This document shows positions 1 through 5,561 of a stretch of DNA of 11,544 bases, one piece after another. The notes below the pieces were generated by a model. It was not told where the DNA came from and did no database searches. It worked only from the letters and a program-made list of their open reading frames with translations. The DNA comes from RUG191 sp045642225 (GTDB lineage Bacteria; Bacillota; Clostridia; Lachnospirales; Lachnospiraceae), in NCBI GenBank assembly GCA_045642225.1, contig JAZUIN010000105.1:1-11544 (forward strand), written 5' to 3'. The position numbers and the translations under genes are program-made. Numbering within the stretch: position 1 is the first letter of the stretch; the number at the start of each line of letters is the position of its first letter.

Positions 1-2
1 AT

Positions 3-56
3 TCAACTACAGAGGAAGAATTACAGGATGAGTTAGACTGCATATGGAACGATTAG
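3..56 (+). CDS. 3' end of an unidentified gene (truncated by window edge)
   Basis: Reading from base 3, the frame stays open for 17 codons and ends in TAG at 54-56, giving the tail STTEEELQDELDCIWND. The acidic, helix-prone composition resembles real C-termini elsewhere in the window, and the other two + frames close sooner (TAG at 34-36, TGA at 29-31). The next gene starts 44 bases later with its own ribosome-binding site. No function can be read from so short a tail. The frame may be chance, because only 17 residues are visible. Confidence 0.5.
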   Translation, partial: STTEEELQDELDCIWND

Positions 57-73
57 AAATTTATAGTAAGAAA

Positions 74-79
74 TATAAT
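74..79 (+). promoter_or_regulatory. Possible -10 box (TATAAT) before the EEP hydrolase gene
   Basis: A perfect TATAAT lies 22 bases before the ATG at 101 and just before the Shine-Dalgarno AAAGGA (about 87-92). The region 17 bases upstream (51-56, GATTAG) is a poor -35, and there is no TG extension. In DNA this AT-rich a chance match is quite possible. The short leader this would give (about 15 nt) is workable but tight. Confidence 0.3.
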
Positions 80-100
80 TAAACAGAAAGGAAAAATATA

Positions 101-895
101 ATGGAAAGACAAATTATTAGTTACAATATGGCAGGTTGGAATTGGAGATTATCTAAAGAAAAATGGGAAGATAGAATGAAGCGCTCTTGCGAGTACATTC
201 TTAACAAAACAGATAAGCCAATGCTAATTGCTTTGCAAGAGGTTCAGTTAGCCGGGGGAAAGTATCTAAATATATTGAAGGAATATTTCCAAGAATATCA
301 CATTGTGCTACCTCCTGCATATAATAATCAGCCAAAGAGTGTTATTTCAATACTTTTGATTAGAAAGGATATTTGTGAGTCACACTGTGTGAATGAACTT
401 GACGGATTAGAGGGCAGCCTTCGATATAATTACGTTACTTTTAATACCGTAGATGGCTTGTGCTTTAGAGTAATAAATACAAATATTCCGCATACATGCT
501 ACGAGGATAAAGCTGAATGGTTTCAGAAAAATAGAAGAGTTCTTAGAGAAAAGTTTATTGATACGATTGAATCAATGGCAATGACATACAAAAACGAACC
601 GGATGTCAAATTTATTGCACTTGGTGATTTTAATACCGTTCCGGATGATTCGTTTATAGAAGGATTAGCATATACCCACATAAACAGACCAATGCTTGAT
701 CCTGTTGTAAAGGAAGACAAGAACAAGGTTACATGGATAAATCAAGGGTCAAAAAATAGATTAGATTATATTTTATACTCTCAGGGAATGCTATGTGATA
801 CCGGAGTAGCAGCCAAGGTGACAGAGATAGATGATACAACTATTTCAGATAAAATGAGTGATCATGCCATGTTGATTGGTGGAGTTAGATACTAG
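101..895 (+). CDS. Endonuclease/exonuclease/phosphatase (EEP) family hydrolase
   Basis: This 264-aa protein has the full motif set of the EEP metal-dependent phosphoesterase fold (the DNase I, exonuclease III and sphingomyelinase group). Visible motifs are SYNMAGW with N9, ALQEV with metal-binding E47, NTNIPH near the middle, GDFN with D176 and N178, RLDYIL at about 220-225, and the C-terminal SDH with D254 and H255. All expected catalytic and metal ligands are present, so it is probably active on a phosphodiester or phosphomonoester; the substrate (DNA, RNA, nucleotide or lipid headgroup) cannot be told. There is no signal peptide or membrane segment, so it is cytoplasmic. The start is supported by AAAGGA about 8 bases upstream. 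The gene is followed by a strong hairpin terminator, so it appears to be transcribed separately from the cluster that follows. Confidence 0.9.
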   Translation: MERQIISYNMAGWNWRLSKEKWEDRMKRSCEYILNKTDKPMLIALQEVQLAGGKYLNILKEYFQEYHIVLPPAYNNQPKSVISILLIRKDICESHCVNELDGLEGSLRYNYVTFNTVDGLCFRVINTNIPHTCYEDKAEWFQKNRRVLREKFIDTIESMAMTYKNEPDVKFIALGDFNTVPDDSFIEGLAYTHINRPMLDPVVKEDKNKVTWINQGSKNRLDYILYSQGMLCDTGVAAKVTEIDDTTISDKMSDHAMLIGGVRY

Positions 896-905
896 AGAAC
901 GTTTT

Positions 906-939
906 AATGAGCTATTACAGATTGTGGTAATAGCTCATT
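906..939 (+). terminator. Strong rho-independent-type terminator after the EEP gene
   Basis: A perfect 13-bp inverted repeat (906-918 with 927-939) with an 8-nt loop is followed by GTTTATTTTA. It starts 10 bases after the stop codon at 893-895. The stem is AT-rich and the T-run is interrupted by A and G, so termination may be partial. It marks the boundary between the EEP gene and the cluster from 1019. Confidence 0.8.
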
Positions 940-1018
940 GTTTATTTTAGGACATGTAGTTGTCCAAGAAATGCTAAATAAAAGAGTACGATTATTTTAA
1001 TGCAAGGAGGATTTTAAA

Positions 1019-1936
1019 TTGAGAGAAGATAGAATTCTTAACATGTTAAAAGAGGTAGTTGAAGATAAAAGAACAGGACATAGATATTGGTTTGATATAG
1101 AAGCTTATAAAGATGCTAGAGACTTTCCTACTCCATTAAGTACGAGAGATATTTGTACAAAGTTGAAATTAAATACAGAGATTGAAGTTGTTAGCGATGA
1201 AGCATTCATGAAGCAGGTGAGAAGGTTCAACAATTATGTGGATGATTGTAAAAATGGTGTTTTTGGAGACGTAGATTTTATAAAGAATCTTGGGCTAGCG
1301 TTAACGGGGAACGAAATGGAATTTCTCATTCCTATCACAGTTGATTCGTTTTCACAAATAGCTAATAGGATTAGAAACCAAACGAATATTGAAGGAGCAA
1401 ATGCAATATATAAAAAGCTAAATCAGGTACTTTATCTTTTGGAACTAAGCTGTTATTTCTATTACATTCCAAATTCGAAAGAGGACGGAGAAGAGTACTT
1501 TAGTAAAATGATGCTCAATATTCGAAAAGATGTTGATGAGGTATTTGGAGACATGCCTCAGGCTCGAAGGACAATGTATGAACTTATTGATGAGGTCGAT
1601 TACATACTCAACACATGTGAGGTTCCAGGTGTTGTGGATAAGTGGCTGGAAATAAATCCTAGACTAAATTATTTTGACTGCGTGTATGAAGTAATCACAG
1701 AGGAACCACTTATGTATGAACGGATCAAGTACGGAGATTTAAAGGACATAAAACGTAGATTCAAATTCTTTCCGTCAATAACGGAGGTATTGGAGAGAGA
1801 TAAATATTTTGAAGAGAAGCACAGAATGTTTCCTACTAGATCTAATGACAGGTTGTATCAGGATGAGCTAGTAGAAACACTAAATATGAGATTTAACGAG
1901 TGCATGGGCGTTATAAAGAATAACCTGGAGGAATAA
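1019..1936 (+). CDS. Uncharacterised 305-aa protein, TTG start
   Basis: I do not recognise this family. The start is TTG at 1019, chosen because AAGGAGG at 1004-1010 sits 8 bases upstream, a near-ideal ribosome-binding site, and there is no better ATG in frame nearby. The protein is soluble, charged and mostly helical. Residues about 36-70 (around TPLSTRDICTKLKL) are followed by a basic helix with VRRFNNYVDD, loosely recalling a small helical DNA-binding or dimerisation domain, but no clear helix-turn-helix can be asserted. The middle (about 140-160, LYLLELSCYFYYI) is hydrophobic and likely core rather than membrane. The C-terminal third is rich in Arg/Lys and aromatic residues. Its stop is followed after one base by the next gene's ATG, so it is co-translated with the GyrA-like-segment protein and may act with it. 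Confidence 0.85.
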   Translation: MREDRILNMLKEVVEDKRTGHRYWFDIEAYKDARDFPTPLSTRDICTKLKLNTEIEVVSDEAFMKQVRRFNNYVDDCKNGVFGDVDFIKNLGLALTGNEMEFLIPITVDSFSQIANRIRNQTNIEGANAIYKKLNQVLYLLELSCYFYYIPNSKEDGEEYFSKMMLNIRKDVDEVFGDMPQARRTMYELIDEVDYILNTCEVPGVVDKWLEINPRLNYFDCVYEVITEEPLMYERIKYGDLKDIKRRFKFFPSITEVLERDKYFEEKHRMFPTRSNDRLYQDELVETLNMRFNECMGVIKNNLEE

Positions 1937-1937
1937 G

Positions 1938-2552
1938 ATGAGAGACGATAATACGAGTATTACTAACCAACTCGAATATTTAGAGGCACTTATTGAAGTG
2001 CTTCCGAGAGAAAATTATATCAAGTTGTATGACATAATATGTGATTCCGAAGACGAAGCCGAGGCAAGAGAAAAGATAATGGGCTTTTTTGAGCTAACAG
2101 AAGCACAGGCACAGTTTATATCTGAAATGAAATTAAAGTCTTTTTCGTTAGAGGAATCTAAACGTCTAAAAGAAGAGTATCAAGAATTAAAAAAAATACA
2201 AAAAGTATTGGATAAGAATACTGATTTTGAGCATTCATCTACAGAAAATTCACAGGAGTTGGAATTACATGATTTTTCAGGGGCATCGAGAGAATTATTT
2301 GAGGATGAAAAAGTCTTGAATATAACAAACAGTGTAAAGGATTTGATTGGCAATCATGTAAAATATGCAGCTGTTGGTGGGAAAATAGTCAGAAATCCAA
2401 TGAGAGAATCTTTAATAGAGGAAACGGATAGCGGTTTTGTATTGAACCCCGATTGGGAAGGTAGCGTTTATATTTTGTTTGAAAATGGGGCAGAAATTGA
2501 AGTGTCAGGATCTGATTATGTTTCAGTAATCGTAAGAAATGATCATAAATAG
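1938..2552 (+). CDS. 204-aa protein with a free-standing GyrA/ParC-like helical segment
   Basis: Residues about 10-92 read like the part of type IIA topoisomerase A subunits near the C-gate. That region in GyrA runs from an ILEALxxAL helix, through an AxxxLM stretch, to LSExQAQAILDMRLxxLT and a KIxxEYxEL helix. Here the equivalents are LEYLEALIEVL, AREKIM, LTEAQAQFISEMKLKSFS (QAQ at 57-59, M64) and LKEEYQELKKI. No winged-helix domain or active-site tyrosine is present, so it is not a topoisomerase. Residues 95-204 form a separate beta-rich domain ending in a run of short strands (for example EGSVYILFENG). The gene starts 1 base after the preceding stop, with GGAGGAA overlapping that gene's end as ribosome-binding site. 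The role is unknown; binding or mimicking a topoisomerase is only speculation. Confidence 0.85.
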   Translation: MRDDNTSITNQLEYLEALIEVLPRENYIKLYDIICDSEDEAEAREKIMGFFELTEAQAQFISEMKLKSFSLEESKRLKEEYQELKKIQKVLDKNTDFEHSSTENSQELELHDFSGASRELFEDEKVLNITNSVKDLIGNHVKYAAVGGKIVRNPMRESLIEETDSGFVLNPDWEGSVYILFENGAEIEVSGSDYVSVIVRNDHK

Positions 2553-2569
2553 GAAGAGAGGTTTACGGT

Positions 2570-2863
2570 ATGGATTATTTACAGAAAGACAAGCTAATAA
2601 TGAATAGAACTATTAAAAGATGTGTACCGGGAAATCCGCTTTATTCCATCGGTGATGATGTGACATTCAACTTTGACAGAGGACACGGTAGATATACGGT
2701 ATATAGAGGCATTATTGGCATCGTTGATTCATATGGCTCTTTAGAATTTTATATGGAACAACCTTCGTATGATATCTGGATTAAAGAAGAAAATGGGAAA
2801 GATTGTTTGTGCAAACATGTTCCGGAGAAGGATATCGTTCAAGTACATAACAAGTCTAATTAA
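2570..2863 (+). CDS. Small beta-rich protein (SH3-like character), unknown role
   Basis: This 97-aa protein is dominated by predicted beta strands: GDDVTFNF, RYTVYRGIIGIVDSYG, SYDIWIKEENG, KDCLCKHVPEKDIVQV. The layout GDxVxF / YRGxIGxVDxYG / YDIxI / CKHVPExDI resembles small SH3-like or KOW-like barrels common in phage and plasmid hypothetical proteins; this is a pattern judgement, not a family match. The ATG at 2570 has a purine-rich AGGAAGAGAGG 8 bases upstream. A second in-frame ATG at 2600 lacks a good ribosome-binding site, so the longer form is preferred. It lies 17 bases after the preceding gene and is likely in the same transcript. Confidence 0.75.
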   Translation: MDYLQKDKLIMNRTIKRCVPGNPLYSIGDDVTFNFDRGHGRYTVYRGIIGIVDSYGSLEFYMEQPSYDIWIKEENGKDCLCKHVPEKDIVQVHNKSN

Positions 2864-2893
2864 ATTAAGCAAAGACGAAGAGGAGAATGGAAA

Positions 2894-3121
2894 ATGGGAT
2901 TATTTGATGATGACTTTATTAATAATCTTAGTTATAAAACCAAGGCCATTATTTGGGGCTGCTATACAACTATTGGTTTAGTATTAACATTTTTTGATAT
3001 TTATATTTTACCCTCTTTTCTTTTATATCCAAGTTGCATTTTTGGAATATTTGCGTTTGCGTTTTATGGAATGATGAGTGAAAGAGCAGATAAAAAGGAT
3101 AAAGGAGAAGCGGAAGAATGA
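2894..3121 (+). CDS. Small membrane protein with two transmembrane helices
   Basis: The 75-aa product has two hydrophobic stretches, about residues 18-35 (AIIWGCYTTIGLVLTFF) and 40-60 (PSFLLYPSCIFGIFAFAFYG). They are separated by a very short turn and followed by a charged tail (SERADKKDKGEAEE). This predicts a helical hairpin in the cytoplasmic membrane with both ends on the same side. GAGGAGA lies about 6 bases before the ATG. The stop overlaps the next gene's start in ATGA (3118-3121), implying translational coupling to the P-loop protein. Function unknown. Confidence 0.75.
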   Translation: MGLFDDDFINNLSYKTKAIIWGCYTTIGLVLTFFDIYILPSFLLYPSCIFGIFAFAFYGMMSERADKKDKGEAEE

Positions 3122-3612
3122 TAGTAGCAGCATACGCTGGAACCGGGAAAAGTGAATTCTGTAAGAGGTATCCATCAGAAGCAATTGATTTAATTTGTAT
3201 GCCATATAAATATATTAATTTTTATGAAGTTGCTAATGAGCTTTCAGATGAAGAAGATATTAAAGCTAATATGGATCTTGTTCTTAGACCAAATTGGGAA
3301 AATGATTATTATGATGAACTTAAAAGACTTAACAATAAGTATCCCGAGAAGCTGATTATAATTCCAACTATTAAGTCAATTATGAGTCGATTAAAAGAAG
3401 ATGACATTCCATATACTGTGGTGTATCCAAATAGAGATTGTAAGGAAGAATATAGACAGCGTTATATAAACAGAGGAAACAATCAATCATTCTTAGATGT
3501 TTTTATTGAAGGGTGGGATGTAATGTTAGATGGATTGGATTGCCTAGGCGGAGTAGTAATAGAAATTGAAGAAGGACAATATCTGACTGATGTAATACAA
3601 CCAAAAGCATAA
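3118..3612 (+). CDS. P-loop NTPase, nucleoside/nucleotide kinase-like
   Basis: The protein starts directly with a beta strand and Walker A motif, IVAAYAGTGKS (A5 to S12, K11, matching [AG]xxxxGK[ST]). With only 164 residues, a late LLxxP-type strand (KLIIIPTIKSIMSRL), a VVYPN strand end at about 101-105 and an Arg-rich lid-like segment YRQRYINRGNN (112-122), it looks like a small nucleotide kinase rather than an AAA+ or ABC ATPase. The expected reaction is phosphate transfer from ATP to a small substrate, which cannot be identified. No clear Walker B aspartate motif is seen, which is common in the kinase group. The start overlaps the preceding stop by ATGA. The closest neighbours are a tiny membrane protein and, after a 95-base gap, an LRR-like protein. 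Confidence 0.75.
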   Translation: MIVAAYAGTGKSEFCKRYPSEAIDLICMPYKYINFYEVANELSDEEDIKANMDLVLRPNWENDYYDELKRLNNKYPEKLIIIPTIKSIMSRLKEDDIPYTVVYPNRDCKEEYRQRYINRGNNQSFLDVFIEGWDVMLDGLDCLGGVVIEIEEGQYLTDVIQPKA

Positions 3613-3707
3613 TACAAAAATACCTCTTTTAAAGAAGGACATGAATCTGTCCGAGCAGATATAAAGGATTTAGTATACTTAGCATGAAGATAAGGAGAAT
3701 TGTAGGT

Positions 3708-4244
3708 ATGAGGATACTTATTGACAAAGAAAATAGATTAGACAAAGCATACCCATTACCTTGGAAAAGTGATGCAACATGTTTTAATTTCAAGTCACCA
3801 GAAATAGTTGTTCATCCGGACAATATTATGGTGGAAATAGAGAAACCGGAGCAGGTTGAGTCACTAGTTATCGCTTGTGATTTAAAAGATTACAGTTTTA
3901 TTGAGGAAATGACGAATTTAACGCAACTATATATTTATTCAGCTGAGAATATAAAAGATTTGGAATTCCTAAAGCAGCTTGTAAAAATAAGGCAGTTATG
4001 CTTAGGAAATATAAATGTTGAGTCATTAGATGGATTAGTGAAATTAATAGATTTGAAATATCAAAAATATAAGGAGATAGAAGAGATTAACGATCTGGAA
4101 GGAAGACTCACATATGGATTTGAAGGTGTGTATATTCAATCCAATAAATATGAAGGGAACGGAATGGAACTTATTAAACCCAATATTTGCCGAGGAGATA
4201 TTGTTGTAAATGGCACACGTGTGAAGACAGGATGGTTTTGTTGA
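3708..4244 (+). CDS. Short leucine-rich-repeat-like protein
   Basis: I place the start at the ATG at 3708 rather than the in-frame ATG at 3684: AAGGAGA (3692-3698) lies 9 bases before 3708, and nothing comparable precedes 3684. The 178-aa product has an N-terminal region of about 45 residues, then about three irregular leucine-rich repeats: 50-69 (VESLVIACDLKDYSFIEEM), 70-91 (LTQLYIYSAENIKDLEFL) and 92-111 (VKIRQLCLGNINVESLDGL). A short C-terminal domain ends in RGDIVVNGTRVKTGWFC. Such repeats usually form a protein-binding surface; the partner is unknown. There is no signal peptide, so it should be cytoplasmic. Its TGA overlaps the proposed -35 box of the large RNA that follows. Confidence 0.75.
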   Translation: MRILIDKENRLDKAYPLPWKSDATCFNFKSPEIVVHPDNIMVEIEKPEQVESLVIACDLKDYSFIEEMTNLTQLYIYSAENIKDLEFLKQLVKIRQLCLGNINVESLDGLVKLIDLKYQKYKEIEEINDLEGRLTYGFEGVYIQSNKYEGNGMELIKPNICRGDIVVNGTRVKTGWFC

Positions 4245-4269
4245 TGATTATTTAACAATAAAATATAGA
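4241..4269 (+). promoter_or_regulatory. Probable sigma-A promoter of the large RNA
   Basis: TTGATG (4241-4246) and TATAGA (4264-4269) are separated by exactly 17 bases, each matching four of six consensus positions. Transcription would begin near A4276, three bases before the left strand of the RNA's terminal helix. The -35 box overlaps the stop codon of the LRR-like gene. The agreement between promoter position and the structural 5' end supports a separately initiated RNA. Confidence 0.6.
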
Positions 4270-4275
4270 ACAACT

Positions 4276-4948
4276 ATTAAGATTGAACCTTCAAATATGC
4301 CACACCAATCACAACTCTATAGCCAGTAGAGATTTGGTGCGTGATCGAAAGAAGAGCAAATGAACAAACGTAGAGGTTGTTTCAAAAAGAGAACCTGCTG
4401 GAGTTCATCTTAGCGGAGACGCGAAGAGGTTATTAGTTGATGACTAGAGCTTTTGATTCGGTTGTGGCACTTTGAAAAAATCATTGCAGACTGAAAATCA
4501 TTTTAACGAATGATTGAGTGTAGAAATACACTTATGAACAATTCCATAATGTTTCGATAGGCAGCCTCACCGCAGAGGAAGAACAGTTGATGTCCCATCT
4601 CGAAAGGATGGTGGAAACATAACCGAGTCCGACAACACATTATACCAGCACGTCGCCGGGGCATATCTGAAAAGGGTATGTGGAATTAAATCATAAGCAA
4701 GTAGCTAAAGGCATGTGCAACACAGAGATAAGGTGTCTTGTGGCTAGTGAACGCTAGACAGGTCTACATCAGTAAGGAAATCTGCCTACAGTGGAGAAAT
4801 CCATATGTGGGGTCCATAGTTTATGAGTCTCATTGACGGATGAGACAAGAAGGATACTTCGACAAGATACACTATGCTGACATTTGTAGCTGCAGAGGTT
4901 TTTTCAAGGTCTTCGGGTGACCGAGGGCATATTTGAGGGTTCAATTTT
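4276..4948 (+). ncRNA. Large (~670 nt) structured non-coding RNA, probably ROOL class
   Basis: This gene-free block folds as one RNA domain. Its ends pair over about 20 bp: 4281-4300 with 4927-4946, including G-U pairs, extendable by A-U pairs to 4279/4948 and by C4301-G4926. Internal hairpins on the + strand: 4315-4319/4327-4331; 4408-4415/4420-4427 with a GAGA loop; 4496-4502/4509-4515; 4517-4522/4527-4532 with a GAAA loop; 4595-4601/4606-4611 with a GAAA loop; 4662-4667/4675-4680; 4792-4795/4800-4803 with a GAAA loop; 4827-4833/4840-4846; 4908-4911/4919-4922. Longer helices 4540-4546/4681-4687 and 4549-4555/4614-4620 nest these into junctions. GNRA loops read correctly only on the + strand. 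Length, closed ends and setting fit ROOL (rumen-originating, ornate, large) RNAs, which are typical of Firmicute phages and mobile elements. GOLLD or an undescribed class remains possible. No group II intron protein or domain V, tmRNA or RNase P signature was seen. Confidence 0.88.
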
Positions 4949-4973
4949 TATTTAATAAGGAGCGAGGCATAAG

Positions 4974-5534
4974 ATGAATTTATATATATCAGACACGCAC
5001 TTTGGGCACACCAATTGCATTAGATTTGATAATCGACCATTTGCGGATAGGGATGAAATGGATAGGACGTTGATTGAACGCTGGAATAGTAAAGTATCTC
5101 AAGATGATGATGTATTTATCATTGGCGATTTCGCTCACAGAAATTATCGAGATGAAACATGGTACCTACGACAATTGATTGGTCATAAACATCTTGTTAT
5201 AGGGAATCACGATACCAGGTTACTAAATAATGAAAAAGCTATGAGACATTTTGAGTCGGTAGAAAAGATTATGGGAATTCATGATTATATAGAGGGCGAA
5301 AAGGTTTCGGTAGTACTATGCCATTATCCTTTAGCAGAATGGTATAAGTCTAGATACGGTTCCTGGCATATTTATGGGCACATTCATGGAGATACAGGAA
5401 ACACGGCAAAATATATGACAAGTATTGCTCATACACTAAACGCAGGAGCTGTAATTAATAACTATGCACCTGCAAGTATAAATGAACTAATCGAAAATAA
5501 TAGGATTTTTAGGAATGATGTTTTGAATCTGTAG
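4974..5534 (+). CDS. Calcineurin-like metallophosphoesterase
   Basis: All five metal-binding blocks of the calcineurin-like (PF00149-type) fold are present in 186 aa: SDTHFGH (D7, H9), GDFAHR (D52), GNHD (77-80), CHYP (H117) and GHIHG (H136, H138). The DTHFGH start and short length resemble the compact phosphoesterases common in bacterial and phage genomes, which hydrolyse phosphodi- or monoesters with two metal ions; the substrate is unknown. The ribosome-binding region AAGGAGCGAGG (4957-4967) begins only 9 bases after the RNA's terminal helix, so read-through from the RNA promoter could drive this gene. It is the first gene of the right-hand cluster and differs in type from the two PPP-like phosphatases further right. 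Confidence 0.9.
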   Translation: MNLYISDTHFGHTNCIRFDNRPFADRDEMDRTLIERWNSKVSQDDDVFIIGDFAHRNYRDETWYLRQLIGHKHLVIGNHDTRLLNNEKAMRHFESVEKIMGIHDYIEGEKVSVVLCHYPLAEWYKSRYGSWHIYGHIHGDTGNTAKYMTSIAHTLNAGAVINNYAPASINELIENNRIFRNDVLNL

Positions 5535-5561
5535 GTTAAAAGATTTATAAGAGGAGAATTA

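Noticed and set aside
950..965. Short GGACA-TGTCC hairpin, similar to one at 3637-3652
   Set aside because: Both are 5-bp stems with 6-nt loops in gaps before genes, but they are too short and too few to call a repeat family or a regulatory site.
2769..2981. 70-codon + strand frame bridging two small genes
   Set aside because: It overlaps the 97-aa and membrane-protein genes in another frame and lacks a ribosome-binding site; the two overlapped genes have good ones.
3684..3707. Longer N-terminus for the LRR-like protein (ATG at 3684)
   Set aside because: The Shine-Dalgarno AAGGAGA lies downstream of that ATG and correctly spaced for ATG 3708, so the extra eight residues are probably not translated.
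3613..3707. Possible promoter (TATACT at 3674-3679) before the LRR-like gene
   Set aside because: No acceptable -35 element exists at 16-18 bp, and such hexamers are frequent in DNA this AT-rich.
4276..4948. Group II intron, group I intron, tmRNA or RNase P RNA
   Set aside because: No intron-encoded protein, no recognisable domain V, no tag reading frame or CCA end, and no conserved RNase P core was seen. The flanking genes are intact rather than interrupted.
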